Positions 35,415-46,370 of a stretch of DNA of 64,000 nucleotides are shown one piece after another (the first letter of the stretch is position 1; every line of letters starts with the position of its first letter). Origin of the DNA: Scilla litardierei (taxonomy: Eukaryota > Streptophyta > Magnoliopsida > Asparagales > Asparagaceae); contig CM061133.1 in the NCBI GenBank assembly GCA_030789695.1, positions 91,549,248 through 91,613,247 of the forward strand, written 5' to 3'. Below the pieces are notes generated by a model. It did no database searches. It was not told the origin of the DNA and was given only the letters and a program-made list of their open reading frames with translations. The position numbers and the translations under genes are program-made.

Positions 35415-35489
35415 AATATTGAAGGTTGTTCTAGATGGTGATTGGAATCAAAGAGACCTTTTCGATTCTAGAACAACATCTTCAATATT
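35415..35489 (+). other. TCTAGA-stem hairpin 2 in the element F leader
   Basis: Left arm 35415-35435 ends GTTGTTCTAGA; right arm 35467-35489 starts TCTAGAACAAC. A partial duplicate of hairpin 1 with compensating changes. Confidence 0.6.
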
Positions 35490-35615
35490 TTTTGAAAGTA
35501 ACTTATCAAATATAATATAATTTCAAGTGGGAGTTATATTTTTAAGAATTTTTATGCAATGTGTTTTTGATCGAACCTTCGGTTTTTATGTCTTTTGCAG
35601 CATTTTAAAAGTAAA

Positions 35616-38600
35616 ATGTCTTCCGCTTCAAAGAATATCGTCGCTGAGTTAAACAAAGGTGAAAAACTCAACGGCAATAATTACAAACTTTGGTCCATTA
35701 AGATACAATACGTTCTAGAGGAGCAAGAAGTGCTCGAAACTCTAAAGAACGTTATGATTGAACCGGAGTTGGGCACTACGGCCCAACACCGAAGAGACAA
35801 GGAAGCTTTTGATGCTTGGTCTCGGAAGAATAAGATAGCGTGCATTACGTTATTAAGCAGTATGGCTGATGACATAATGCGCATCTTCCGAGAACATGAC
35901 CTAGCCATGGACATATGGTCCAAGCTAGAGGAGAAGTTCGGTGGCACATCGGTGTCCAAACTTCGCGCCTTAACTATAAAGTTCGATACATATAAGAAAC
36001 GTCCAGATCATTCCATGGGGAAACATCTGCGACATATGACGAACCTTATCTCAGAGTTAAAGGACGCAGGTCATGTGCTCACGGATGAGCAACAAATCCA
36101 AGCAGTCATACGTTCCCTGCCAAATGGGTGGGACCAAATGAAGATGCATCTCACTCACAATGAGAGCATCAAGACCTTCAGCGATGTTTCCAAGCACCTC
36201 GAATTAGAGGAAGAGCGGCTTGCAGCTGCCAAGCCAAGTGCAGAAGTGCACATGGTTGCCAGTTCCTCACACGGAGGAAAGAAACGGAAAAATCGTTCGA
36301 AGTTCACTAATGAACGTAATAAGCAACCTGAGTCTACCAAGAAACCCAAACATAAGGGTGGGCACAAGAAATGGCACAAGAAGAAAGACTTGAAGAGGAT
36401 CAAGTGCTTCAAGTGCAACAAGCTCGGTCACTATGCTCGTTCGTGTACGAGTGGAGGCGACGAGGTAACTTGTAAATATACTAGTTACATATGTGTTTCT
36501 AGTTCAATATTTCTTGTGGAATCTAATCCATTTTGGATAATTGATTCAGGTGCCACCGACCACATAGCAAGGGACAGACGGTCCTTTGTGGAGTATCACC
36601 GGATACCCCAAGGAACGAAGTGGATCTATGTAGGAAACAACACACGTGTTGAAGTGAAAGGCGTTGGGACTTGCAAGCTAGTCTTGGACAACGGCCGCAC
36701 TCTCCTACTTCATGATGTCCTCTTCGCTCCAGATATTCGAAGGAATATAATTTCTGTGGTTGTATTAATGGGTCTTGGCTATAGCTGGTTTTTTCATGAT
36801 TGTAATGTGGACTTAAGTTGTAATAATACTCTTATTGGTACTGGGTTTGTATTTAAAGGATTTATTGTAATGAGTACAATGTATGATTCCTCATGTAATG
36901 AAAATTTCCTTGTTGCAAATTCTAAGACTTATGAGTCTGATGTGAATTGTTGACACGCAAGGCTTGGTCATATTGGACCAACGCGTATGGATAGACTTGT
37001 CAAACGTGGCCTTCTATCCAATGTTTCAAAGGTTGAAATGTCGACCTGCGAACATTGCCTTGTGGGGAAATCTTGTCGCAAGCCGTTTGGAACCGGCACA
37101 AGGGCCGAGGTTCCATTATAGCTTATCCATTCGGACATATGTGGTTCGATGAATGTCAAGACAAGACGCGGAAAGTCCTATTTCATCACTTTTATTGATG
37201 ATTTCACCCGATTCGGACATATCTATTTTATATCCCACAAAAGTGAAGCTTTGGCTTGCTTTAAAAACTATATGAGTTTAGTGGAGAATCAATTAGATCG
37301 CAAGATTAAGGTCTTGCGAACTGATAGGGGCGGTGAATATCAATCAATAAGTTTTAAGGAACTTTGTGATGAAAAAGGCATAGTACATCAGGTAACTATG
37401 CCTTATACTCCTCAACAAAATGGTGTTGCAGAAAGGAGAAATAGGACTTTAATGGAAATGGTCCGTTCAATGATGGCGCAAGCTTACTTGCCAATCACCT
37501 TTTGGGGTGATGCATTATTGACGGCCACTTTCATTTTAAACCGCGTACCCTCGAAATCAGTTAGCTCCACTCCTTATGAGTTGTGGAACCAAAGGTCTCC
37601 TGACTTAAACATTTTGAAACCTTGGGGTTGTGCATCCTACGCACATATTTCCTCCCATAAGTATGGCAAACTTGGTCCAAGGGGAAGGAAATGTATCTTT
37701 ATACGATACGCAGAAAACTCCAAAGGTTATGTTTTTGTTAGTCAGGAAGACAATGGTGGGATAATTGAGTTTGAGTCGAGGGATGTCACTTTCTTGGAAA
37801 ACGAGTTTCCAAGACAGGGCGAGATAAGTCAAGACTTATCTCTATTTGAGATTTATGATCAAGAAGGATTACCTAATTCGAGTGGGAGAATTCTTGGTGA
37901 AAATGAAAATACGTTTCAACCTTCACCAATGGATTATACGAATGACGATTATCCTATTCCATACGGGAATAATGATCCAAGTGGGAGCAATTCTAACGAC
38001 ATTCCAAGTGGGAGTGATATTAGAATTGATCTAAATTCAAGTCAACAAGGACTTGAAGAATCTCAAATACGACGTAGTAGTCGTACAAGGTTGGCTCCTC
38101 TAAGATTTGAGGATGAGTTTCCGTAAACCTTTATGACTTTACTACAAGAAGATGACGAGCCTGCTACTTTCAAACAGGCCGTATCTTGTCCTGCTAAAGA
38201 CAAATGGATGGAAGCGATGCAAGAGGAATTAGAATCCATGAAAGTTAACCAAGTCTGGGACTTAGTTGACTTACCCAGAGGACGTAGAGCTATTGGGAAC
38301 AAATGGGTTCTCAAGATCAAGCATAAGGCTGATGGCTCTATTGACAGATATAAAGCTCGCCTTGTCGCGAAAGGTTTTACGCAACAGGAAGGGATAGACT
38401 ACGAAGAGACCTTCTCACATGTTGTTCGTTTTACCTCAATTCGCCTGATTCTGGCAATGGTAGCTTGCTTAGACCTCGAATTACATCAAATGGATGTAAA
38501 GACTGCTTTTCTCAATGGAGAATTGGACGAGGAGATCTATATGGAACAACCAACAGGGTTTGTAAAAGAAGGAAACGAACATAAGGTTTGTAAACTTCTT

Positions 38601-39719
38601 AAATCTATATATGGTCTTAAACAATCCTCGAGGCAGTGGTATATACGATTTCAAGAGGTTGTCTTATCAAATGGTTTATCCATGCTTGATGAAGATAACT
38701 GTGTATATATCAAGAGGAATAAGAACAAGTATGTTATTATGTCTCTATATGTAGATGACATTTTAATAGCCGGAAATGACAAGGGCTTTGTGATGGATAT
38801 CAAGGCTTGGCTTTCATCAGTTTTTTGAGATGAAAGACATGGGAGAAGCCGCATATATCCTTGGAGTTAAGATTTCAAGGAACCGTTCAAAGAAACTTCT
38901 TTCTCTTTCACAGGAGACTTATATAAAGAAGGTTCTAGAACGTTTTAATATGCAGGACTGCAAGTCCATTGATACTCCAATAAGCAAGTGCGACAATTTA
39001 TGTCTGAAATCATGTCCAAAGAACCAAAAGAGAAGGAGATTATGGAAAAAGTTCCATATTCCAGTGCAGTTGGTAGTCTAATGTACGCTATGATGTGTAC
39101 AAGACCGGACATCTGTTTTGCCGTTGGAATGGTAAGTCGTTACCAATCCAACCCAGGGCAAGTACACTGGAAAGCGGTTAAGAGGATAATGCGGTATCTC
39201 AAAGGAACTGCAGACTTTGCTTTATGCTATCAAGGAGATGCCTTGAGGCTCGAAGGCTACACTGATGCTGATTGGGCGGGTGATCTCGATGAGCGAAGAT
39301 CGACCTCAGGATATGTTTTTCTACTCGGATCTGGTGCAATATCCTGGAGTAGCAAGAAACAATCATGCATCGCACTTTCAACCATGGAAGCCGAGTTTGT
39401 AGCATTTAGCATGGCAGTTTAAGAGGCTGTTTGGCTTAGGAAGTTCTTAGACAGGCTAATTAATGCAAGTGACTCAGGTGTTGTACCTATACACAGCGAC
39501 AATCAAGCATCTATAGCCTATGTCAAAGATCCGAAATTCCATTGTAAGACCAAACACATAGATATCCGCTACAAATTTGCAAAAGACTAAGATAAGACCA
39601 AGAAGGTAGACATAAGGTACATATCTACGCATGAGATGATAGCGGATCCGCTTACGAAGGCGATCCCCAGAGATGTGTTTTACAAACACTTATCATCTCA
39701 AGGATTGCGTAAGAGCTGA
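35616..39719 (+). pseudogene. Element F Copia Gag-Pol polyprotein with point defects
   Basis: ATG at 35616. Gag (UBN2-type core), knuckle CFKCNKLGHYARSC at about 36405-36446, protease DSGATDH at about 36543, pre-integrase RLGHIGPTRMDRL and CEHCLVGKSC, integrase DDFTR, RTDRGGEY and PQQNGVAERRN (all three catalytic positions present), reverse transcriptase with YVDD at about 38750, RNase H with TDADWAGD, TMEAEFVA and SDNQASIAY. Defects: TGA at 36951-36953, TAG near 37120, TAA near 38124, an extra T in a T-run at about 38822-38827, TAA at about 39420 and TAA near 39587. All domains are present, so it looks recently inactivated. Confidence 0.9.
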
Positions 39720-40750
39720 GTTGTACCAATGTAAATTCACATGTCTGTAAATGATCAAAATTAATAAAAGAATAAGTTCTTTTTCAAACATTGCATATGA
39801 ATTTCTTAAGAAATGTTTGTGTACATTTTTGAAATCTCAGCTGAATTGTGTGTATGTCGGATAGATTAAGGTTGGCTCTCTCACATGAGCAACAGCCTTA
39901 TCTTATCAGATGGATAAGATAGAGATGAGACTAGTTTAAAGTCAAAATCATTAGACGAATGATTTAGAGTCATGACTTAAACAAGATAGTCGAATGAAAG
40001 ATCTGCATCATATGGATGCTTACAAAAGATCTGAGATCTGTATCACAAGGATATTTGAAAGAGATCTCATAGGATTTTTTCCTATCTGTCTTATGCAGGA
40101 TGAGAGTCCGTGAATATTTCACGAGTAGTAAGGGGACTCAAAAAGATAGTCACTGTGGTGTCTGATCTTTTCATCCGTACAACATCATTAAGACATACTC
40201 TCCCTGGGAAAGGAGTGATGTTGTAATACGTGTCCATACCACGTATGCATTTCGACCACTGAGTTAGTAGCAATAGTGTTTGCTATTATGTGAGACTCAA
40301 AGGCCATATGGGTCTTAACTCTTACCCTCAAGGACTCCAATTGGTTCCTTTAGATTTGACGAAATGATCGCTATCTTAGCGTGTTACTTATGGGCTATGA
40401 TAATTCGGCTCGGCGGGGCACGTTAGAAAAGCGAGTCTAGTCAAGATCAGAAGGTTCGCAAGAAGAGGAAGATTGATTTCATATTCGCATTTGGACTTTA
40501 ATGATTCAAAGCTGGCCAGCCAATTGTAATCCAGATGGGATTCAATTGTTGAATATAAAGTATAAGAAATGCGAAGAAATAATCTAGGGTAAAGCATGCG
40601 TTGAACTACTCAACTTTGCACCTTCGAGGTCGTTGTGTATCTCTAACAAGTGCACAACAACAGACTCTACGTGCATGACGGTCGCACGGTCTATTTCTCG
40701 GTATGATAGATGAAAGAACTAAGGGAAAGACGTTCTCTTACAGTCCCCTC
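39720..40750 (+). other. Element F 3' non-coding region
   Basis: About 1 kb without a credible frame, collinear with 26652-27649 of E. It ends at the polypurine tract AAGTGTGAGTGGGAGA (40751-40766). Confidence 0.75.
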
Positions 40751-40766
40751 AAGTGTGAGTGGGAGA

Positions 40767-41372
40767 TGTTGGATATGGAAGACGTTTGTACACCCTTGTG
40801 GGGTATGTATGAGGGAATACGGACCTCGAACGTCGCGTACACGAAGTCGTGTACAAAGGGAATCTATTCCCTTGCGGAGAGGATCTCTGGATGAGTGGGA
40901 AAGTCGCATTATATATGCATAAGTGCATGCGACATATGGCTAATAAAGGGGGAATATCTTAAGCTTATGTTGTACCATGCATATGGTACAACTTAAGCTT
41001 ATAATGTGCCATGTATCATGGTACACCTTAATTAAGTTGTTCCAAAAGAACAACTTACCCTAAAATAACTACCTTGGGGGCTATAAATAAGACCCAAGGG
41101 TAAGCCATTTCTTACACCTTTTGCATGAAATTCATGCATGCAACTTCATCATAGCGAAGCTCTGCAGAAATCCTTTCTCTTCCTCTATCCAAGTTCTTAA
41201 TCTAAAGTAGAGATTTAGATTGTGGATTAGTAGCCTTACTCCGTTCGTGAGAAGACTCGATCCGTCGTGGCGAATCCGAAGGCGAAGTTCGTAGACTACC
41301 GTGCCGCATACGCAAGCGTAAGTCTAAACTTCATATTATCGATCCTAACTCTGTTTTGGACAGGATCCTACA
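40767..41372 (+). repeat. 3' LTR of element F
   Basis: About 98.8% identical to the 5' LTR by eye. Followed by CGCTA (41373-41377) and the continuation of the element C LTR. Confidence 0.95.
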
Positions 41373-41377
41373 CGCTA

Positions 41378-41544
41378 CGCCTACCAAATATTAATGTAAA
41401 ATCGGGAGCTGAGTATTAAGGCCAAAAGACCAACACGCCCCTTCCATTCCAAGCTGTTTTGCGAGAAAACGAGCCGTGAAATGACGTTCCCAAAAATTAG
41501 TATAAAATTCTTGACACTCATACGATCACAACGGCATATCACAT
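41378..41544 (-). repeat. 5' LTR of element C, middle piece between F and B
   Basis: Matches 18914-19090 of the other LTR. Ends with CACAT (41540-41544), the duplication made by element B. Confidence 0.9.
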
Positions 41545-41840
41545 TGATCACTCCTTATTTTACACCCTTTTCCCGCATGTTTGCATGCCATTTTGATCGC
41601 CCAAATTATGTTTTTCACGATATATCGACGATATTGCGATGCTTTTCACGATTTGTTGTTTTTGTCGCATTTCAGGTGATTTGGCGCGATTAGGAGTGAT
41701 CTCGAGATGCGTGTAATCTAGACGGCCACCGACGACCTCCCCGAGGGGTATTTTGCTATTAGAGAGGAGCGGAAGAAGAATGGACGTCGCCGGAGCGACG
41801 AGGAGGCCAAAACGACCAGTTTGGGCATTTTTTGTGTCCC

Positions 41841-42220
41841 ACTCGGCCGAGTGGAGGAGCCACTCGGCCGACCAGCGAGACACTGCTCGACCGACCCGTT
41901 CAGACACGACTTCCATGTGTACTCGGCCGAGCGACGGAGACCACATCGGCCGAGTGACGCTACCACGTCCGCCCGAGTGGCGCCCAGACGAAGGCCCTCA
42001 AAAAGACCGAAGTTACTGTTTTTCGGCCATCTGAGCTTCAGAAGACCCACTCGGCCGAGTGGCGAATCCCGTCCGCCCGAGTGAAGTGAAGCCATCGGCC
42101 GAGTGACGACAACTCACTCGGCCGAGCCACCCCCGAACTAAAGACCCCTGAAGTCCCCGACTTACTGGAGAATTTACAGGGTTTTCACTCGGCCGAGCGA
42201 CTTTTGTCACTCGGCCGAGT
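41841..42220. repeat. ACTCGGCCGAGT palindrome array in U3 of the element B 5' LTR
   Basis: Complete 12-mers at 41841, 42049 and 42209. The 10-mer CTCGGCCGAG also occurs at 41922, 42116 and 42188, with near-copies at about 41862, 41944 and 42095. It ends about 85 bp upstream of the TATA-like box. Confidence 0.9.
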
Positions 42221-42304
42221 GCGATGCGCTGCCTGTAGCGAAATTTGCGGAAAACAGGCTGTGCAGGGGCGTTTTGGTCAGGATTTTTGGACGATTTTTG
42301 GGGC

Positions 42305-42311
42305 TATTTAA
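42305..42311 (+). promoter_or_regulatory. TATA-like box in the element B 5' LTR
   Basis: TATTTAA after a T-rich stretch. A start near 42335 would put the hairpin cluster about 370-670 nt into the transcript. Confidence 0.45.
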
Positions 42312-42701
42312 GCTCTGTTTTTACCCTAGTTTGAGAGCCTCCTCTCAGATTTTTTGCAGCTTTTTGAGTCTACTTTTTAGCTTTATTAATTGTGATTGGT
42401 GAAGAGAAAAACTTGGATTTTTGTTGGGTTGATTGAAGATCTACATTGGTTTGCACTTCTCTTCCACAAAAACTCTATTTTTATTGTTTATATCATTGTT
42501 GTGATGAATTCCATTGTCTATCTCTTTGCCAATTATTGTGCTATTGCTATGATTAGTGAGTAGTCTCCACGTCTTGGGGCGTGGGGATGAACCCTACAAG
42601 CCCAATTTCGTATTTGTGTTGAATCGGTAGAAATTGAGCTAGGATTGTTATTAGGGATTAGATTGGGATCGAATTACTACGGATAGCTAGGTATTCGCAT
42701 C

Positions 42702-43001
42702 AATTGGGATTTGCAAGAGATTGGATCCCAATTCGATAGGAAGCCCTAGAAATCCGAATTGGGTTGGAGTCGGATTTTCGAAGTATCGGTTTGCAAGAAA
42801 TTGGACCGATGCTAGGATCTCCGGTTGCAATTCCGCGCCGATACCCGTTTGCAAGAGATTGGACGGGTAGGAACTATCCTAATCTAGATTGCGGACCGAG
42901 TTTGCAAGAGATTGGACTCGGTGCGCAATTGGACGATGATGTTGATCCCAATGCTAGCTTCCCTAGGCTAGGGTTTGCAAGAGATTGGACCCAAGCCTAG
43001 G
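42702..43001 (+). other. Five-hairpin RNA-like cluster in the element B 5' LTR
   Basis: Five copies of a 14-nt apical sequence TTGCAAGAGATTGG (GAAATTGG in copy 2), each closed by a different stem: AATTGGGAT/ATCCCAATT (42702-42733), GTATCGGT/ACCGATGC with one U-G (42783-42812), TACCCGT/ACGGGTA (42842-42869), ACCGAGT/ACTCGGT extended by GCG/CGC after a mismatch (42891-42926), and CCTAGGCT-A-GGGT/ACCC-A-AGCCTAGG (42962-43001). Inside each, CAA/TTG closes a GAGA or GAAA tetraloop (GNRA class). The shared loops and unrelated stems argue for a structure kept at RNA level. Confidence 0.8.
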
Positions 43002-43367
43002 ATAGCTATAGACCGGCAACAGCGCGAGAGCGTGAGCTTGGTTCCACATTTAGTTGCAACTAGTTCATCCAAATTCTCATCCTAGCGATTTCGATACTGG
43101 CGAACCACAATTGTGAAATATGGTGAGTAGTGGGGATTCCCCATTCCCTAGGCGTTCTCTATTTGATTTGATATTTCGCACTTTTGTCTGACGATTGTGA
43201 CAGGATCGCCCAAGGCAATTATCCCTCTAAATAGCCAGGTTGATTAGGAGCAAGCACGGTCATTCGTCCTCCCTGTGTTCGATACCCGCTCGCCGCTATA
43301 CCGTGCGCTTGCGGTAAAACTACAACCGTCGCCTCGGGACGTGTACGCCGGGGCGCGACCAAGTTTT

Positions 43368-43385
43368 TGGCGCCGTTGCCGGGGA
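43368..43385 (+). other. Primer-binding site of element B (tRNA-Asp type)
   Basis: TGGCGCCGTTGCCGGGGA, 6 bp after the LTR end. Confidence 0.85.
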
Positions 43386-43536
43386 GGCGATTGCGTTTGA
43401 TTCTTTTTCACCTAGCTATTTCTTCCTTTTATTTTCTTTTTATTTTATTTCTTTTACCATTATTATTTCCTTTGCTATTTTTACCTAACCCTTCCACGGT
43501 ACTAATCATCTCTTTGAAACTCTGCTTTCACTGTGC

Positions 43537-46311
43537 ATGTATACGAGATCTACGGCGGACCCCGAAGCCCTATTATTCGATCCCGAGATCGAACGTACCG
43601 CGCGGAGACTCAGAGCGGAAAGGAGACAATATCCGGAAGGGGGGTTTATGACCAACCGGGAAACTCCTGAAGAATTGGCGGCGAGAATGGCGAGAATAAT
43701 ATCTATTCGCGATAGGCTTCGGCCTAAAACATCTTCTACTACGTCATCCATCGCCGTGCCGGAGTTGGCGGCCGACAAGAACTTCGAGCTAAAGACAGGG
43801 TTGGTGGTTTTGATGCAACAAGACCCCTTTCATGGGAACGCTCACGAGAACCCCCACTACCACATCCAATCTTTCTTGTCGAAGTGCGCCACTTTCCAAA
43901 TGCCGGGGGTCCCGATTGATGCCATCAGACTGCGCCTCTTCCCCTTCACGCTAAAGGACAAAGCACTCTATTGGCTGAGGACGCAAGCTGACGGAGTTTT
44001 CACCTCTTGGGACGGGTTGGCGGATGCATTCATTGATAAATTCTATCCACCATCCAAGACGGTGAAGATCCGGAGCGCTCTCATGTCCTTCAAGCAAGGA
44101 CCACACGAGACGCTCTATGAAGCTTGGGAGCGATTTAAGGATTTGCAGCACCAGTGCCCGCACCACAGTATAGAAGATTGGGAGTTAGTGCACAGCTTCT
44201 ACAACGGTCTCCAACCGGGGACCAAACAAATTATTGATGCCGCGGCGAATGGTGCAATCTTGTCAAAGACTCCCGAGGAAGCTACGGCCCTAATTGAGGA
44301 GATGGCCTCTAATAACCAACAATGGGGCGATGAGCGAGGACACTCTACGTCCTCCTTAAAGCCGACTAGCATCTACGAGGCAAAGGCCGTAGCGGAGCTT
44401 ACGAGCAAATTTGATTCTCTCCACAAGGTGGTGGAGAGATTGGAGAAATTCATCACGGAGCCTCAAGGAAGCCCTTCCACCTCCACGCCGGCAAGCCAAA
44501 TGAGTGATTGGCAAGACCAATCTCAAGCCATGTATTCGGGAGGAGAGCAAGGAGAAGGATCCTTGGAGCAAGTGCAATATGTTGCGGGGAACCAAGGGTA
44601 TTGGTCTAATCCGGCCGCAAGAAATCACCCGGGATTCTCCTACGCCAACAATGAAGGAGCTTTGAACCCGCCACAACAACCGCCTAATCAAGCTCGACCA
44701 CCACCACCCCAACAACAATACTATCCGCCGAGGGGGCCTCCACAACAAAACTTCCAACCAAAGCAACAAGTCCCACCTTATAGGCCTCCCGGATACAACC
44801 AAGGGTGGAGGAATCAAAACCAAAACCCTCCACAAGCTCCACAAAGATCCGATTTCGAAACTAGAGTGGAGGCGTTCATGGTCGAGCAAAACAAGGTGAA
44901 TGCTACTTTGAAGGCGGGACAAGATTCTCTCAATACCGTAGTGGCTCAAATTTCGAAACAATTAGCGGTGCTCAACCGGAACACTCAAAGATTGCCGGCG
45001 CAACCGGAGCAAAACCCACGGGGCAACACGGGCCACATCAACGCCGTAGTTGCCGTCACAACTAGAGGCGGGAAGGACACCACCCCCGCCATGATTCCTA
45101 TTGAGGAGGCCGTGGAGGAAAGCTTGGAGCCGGTTGAGCCGGTAGTTGAGGTCGATAAGGAGAAGGAGCCACAAGACAAGGAGAAATCTAGGGCGGAGCT
45201 ATTAATTGAGGAGAGGCGCTTCATGCCACCGGTCCCATTCCCCCAAAGACTAGCGAAAGCGAAAATGGAGAAAAGGCTAGCGAAATTCCTCGAGTATCTA
45301 AGAGGAGTTAGCCTAAATATTCCCTTCCTTGACGCCATCATCGAGATCCCCACATATGCCAAATTCTTGAAGGACTTGATTTCGGGGAGAAAGAGGAAGG
45401 AGAAGATCATGCTAGCCGAGGAGGGCTCTTGGTTCACCAAGAGAGAAAAGGAGCCGGCAAAATTCAAAGATCCGGGGAGTTTTCGGATTCCTTGCACTTT
45501 GGGCGGTGTGCCTCTTCAAAAGGCGTTGGTAGATCTTGGGGCTAGTGTGAGTCTCATGCCCCTCTCCATGTTCTTAAAGCTTAACACCGGGACAACGTTG
45601 AAACCCACCGACATGCGCATTCAATTAGCCGATGGACGGATAACAAGGCCGGTGGGGATCGCCGAAGACATCCCACTTCAAGTCCCGGGAGGAATATGCT
45701 TGCCATGTGACTTCGTCATCATGGACATTAAGGAGGAGGGAGACACCTCATTGATACTTGGGCGCCCATTCCTCGCCACCGCCGGAGTCATCGTCGACGT
45801 GCGCGAAGGTACCTTAACCTTAAACGTCGGAAACATCGAGGTGGAACTCCACATTCCCAAGGCAATGAAGCACATGCCTTACCATGAGGAGCTCGATTAT
45901 ATGGACCTCCTTGATGAGGTGATAGAGGAGGCGATTCCTCACTCAATTGGTGCCCTTTTTGATGAAGAATTGGATGAAAGCCCGGATTTAGGCCATGAGG
46001 ACAATAATGATGATTCCCCAGACTTCTCCGCTGATGAAGATGAAGGCGACGCTGATGTCGCAAGGATTCGAGAGCTCTGCAAGCTCTCGAAATCAAAGTC
46101 TCCAAAGAAAGCTCCGCCGGTACGGAAATCGGCATCGCCGGCTAAGCCGTTGACCGGGGCAAATGCTAGCTTGGGGGAGCCTCCCCCAACACTATTCGAG
46201 ATAGGAGACCTCCGAGGGAGACCGCTACGCCGTCACGTCCGAATCCAAGCGCGCTCCCCGGAAAGTTTGACGGGTGCATCTCATGTGCACCAAACATCCC
46301 GCATTGATTGA
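43537..46311 (+). CDS. gag-pro: Gag-protease polyprotein of element B, 924 codons
   Basis: ATG at 43537, 151 bp after the primer site. Gag domain at about residues 70-230 with LRLFPFTLKDKALYWLRTQ and FIDKFYPPSKT, Pro/Gln-rich linker (about 360-430), no Cys-His knuckle, acidic segment, then the protease with D666-L-G-A-S and ILGRPFLATAG near 738. The Leu in place of Ser/Thr in the catalytic motif is shared with A. It forms particles and processes itself if the variant protease is active. After GEPPP the tail reads in another frame than in A because the C-run has five C here and six in A. Which is ancestral is unknown. It ends without joining a polymerase, unlike full Athila elements. Confidence 0.92.
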   Translation: MYTRSTADPEALLFDPEIERTARRLRAERRQYPEGGFMTNRETPEELAARMARIISIRDRLRPKTSSTTSSIAVPELAADKNFELKTGLVVLMQQDPFHGNAHENPHYHIQSFLSKCATFQMPGVPIDAIRLRLFPFTLKDKALYWLRTQADGVFTSWDGLADAFIDKFYPPSKTVKIRSALMSFKQGPHETLYEAWERFKDLQHQCPHHSIEDWELVHSFYNGLQPGTKQIIDAAANGAILSKTPEEATALIEEMASNNQQWGDERGHSTSSLKPTSIYEAKAVAELTSKFDSLHKVVERLEKFITEPQGSPSTSTPASQMSDWQDQSQAMYSGGEQGEGSLEQVQYVAGNQGYWSNPAARNHPGFSYANNEGALNPPQQPPNQARPPPPQQQYYPPRGPPQQNFQPKQQVPPYRPPGYNQGWRNQNQNPPQAPQRSDFETRVEAFMVEQNKVNATLKAGQDSLNTVVAQISKQLAVLNRNTQRLPAQPEQNPRGNTGHINAVVAVTTRGGKDTTPAMIPIEEAVEESLEPVEPVVEVDKEKEPQDKEKSRAELLIEERRFMPPVPFPQRLAKAKMEKRLAKFLEYLRGVSLNIPFLDAIIEIPTYAKFLKDLISGRKRKEKIMLAEEGSWFTKREKEPAKFKDPGSFRIPCTLGGVPLQKALVDLGASVSLMPLSMFLKLNTGTTLKPTDMRIQLADGRITRPVGIAEDIPLQVPGGICLPCDFVIMDIKEEGDTSLILGRPFLATAGVIVDVREGTLTLNVGNIEVELHIPKAMKHMPYHEELDYMDLLDEVIEEAIPHSIGALFDEELDESPDLGHEDNNDDSPDFSADEDEGDADVARIRELCKLSKSKSPKKAPPVRKSASPAKPLTGANASLGEPPPTLFEIGDLRGRPLRRHVRIQARSPESLTGASHVHQTSRID

Positions 46312-46352
46312 AAATTATAGGGGGTCGAGCTCACGACCTAAAACGAGCGCTT

Positions 46353-46370
46353 GTCGGGAGGCAACCCGAC
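46353..46370 (+). other. Stem-loop downstream of gag-pro, element B
   Basis: GTCGGG (46353-46358), loop AGGCAA, CCCGAC (46365-46370), followed by a T-run. The stem is conserved in A. Confidence 0.6.

Larger units (their letters stand above)
33819..35600 (+). other. Candidate leader intron of element F (1782 nt)
   Basis: AGC|GTAAGT in U5 and a T-rich run ending TTTTGCAG at 35600, 15 nt before the gag ATG. It contains the primer site, the GC palindrome array and both TCTAGA hairpins. Spliced RNA could be translated but not reverse transcribed. Inference. Confidence 0.5.
33268..41372 (+). mobile_element. Element F: Copia LTR retrotransposon inside the element C 5' LTR
   Basis: LTRs 33268-33873 and 40767-41372 (both 606 bp, about 7 differences by eye), TSD CGCTA (33263-33267 and 41373-41377), primer site at 33875, polypurine tract at 40751-40766. 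Same family as E, with full domain content but stops and one T-run frameshift in the polyprotein. Confidence 0.95.
41545..43361 (+). repeat. 5' LTR of element B
   Basis: TGATCACTCC...GCGACCA. U3 palindrome array 41841-42220, TATTTAA at 42305-42311, hairpin cluster 42702-43001. Confidence 0.96.

Noticed and set aside
41841..42220. Regular palindromes resembling a CRISPR array
   Set aside because: Eukaryotic LTR context, irregular spacing, spacers not unique units, no Cas genes.
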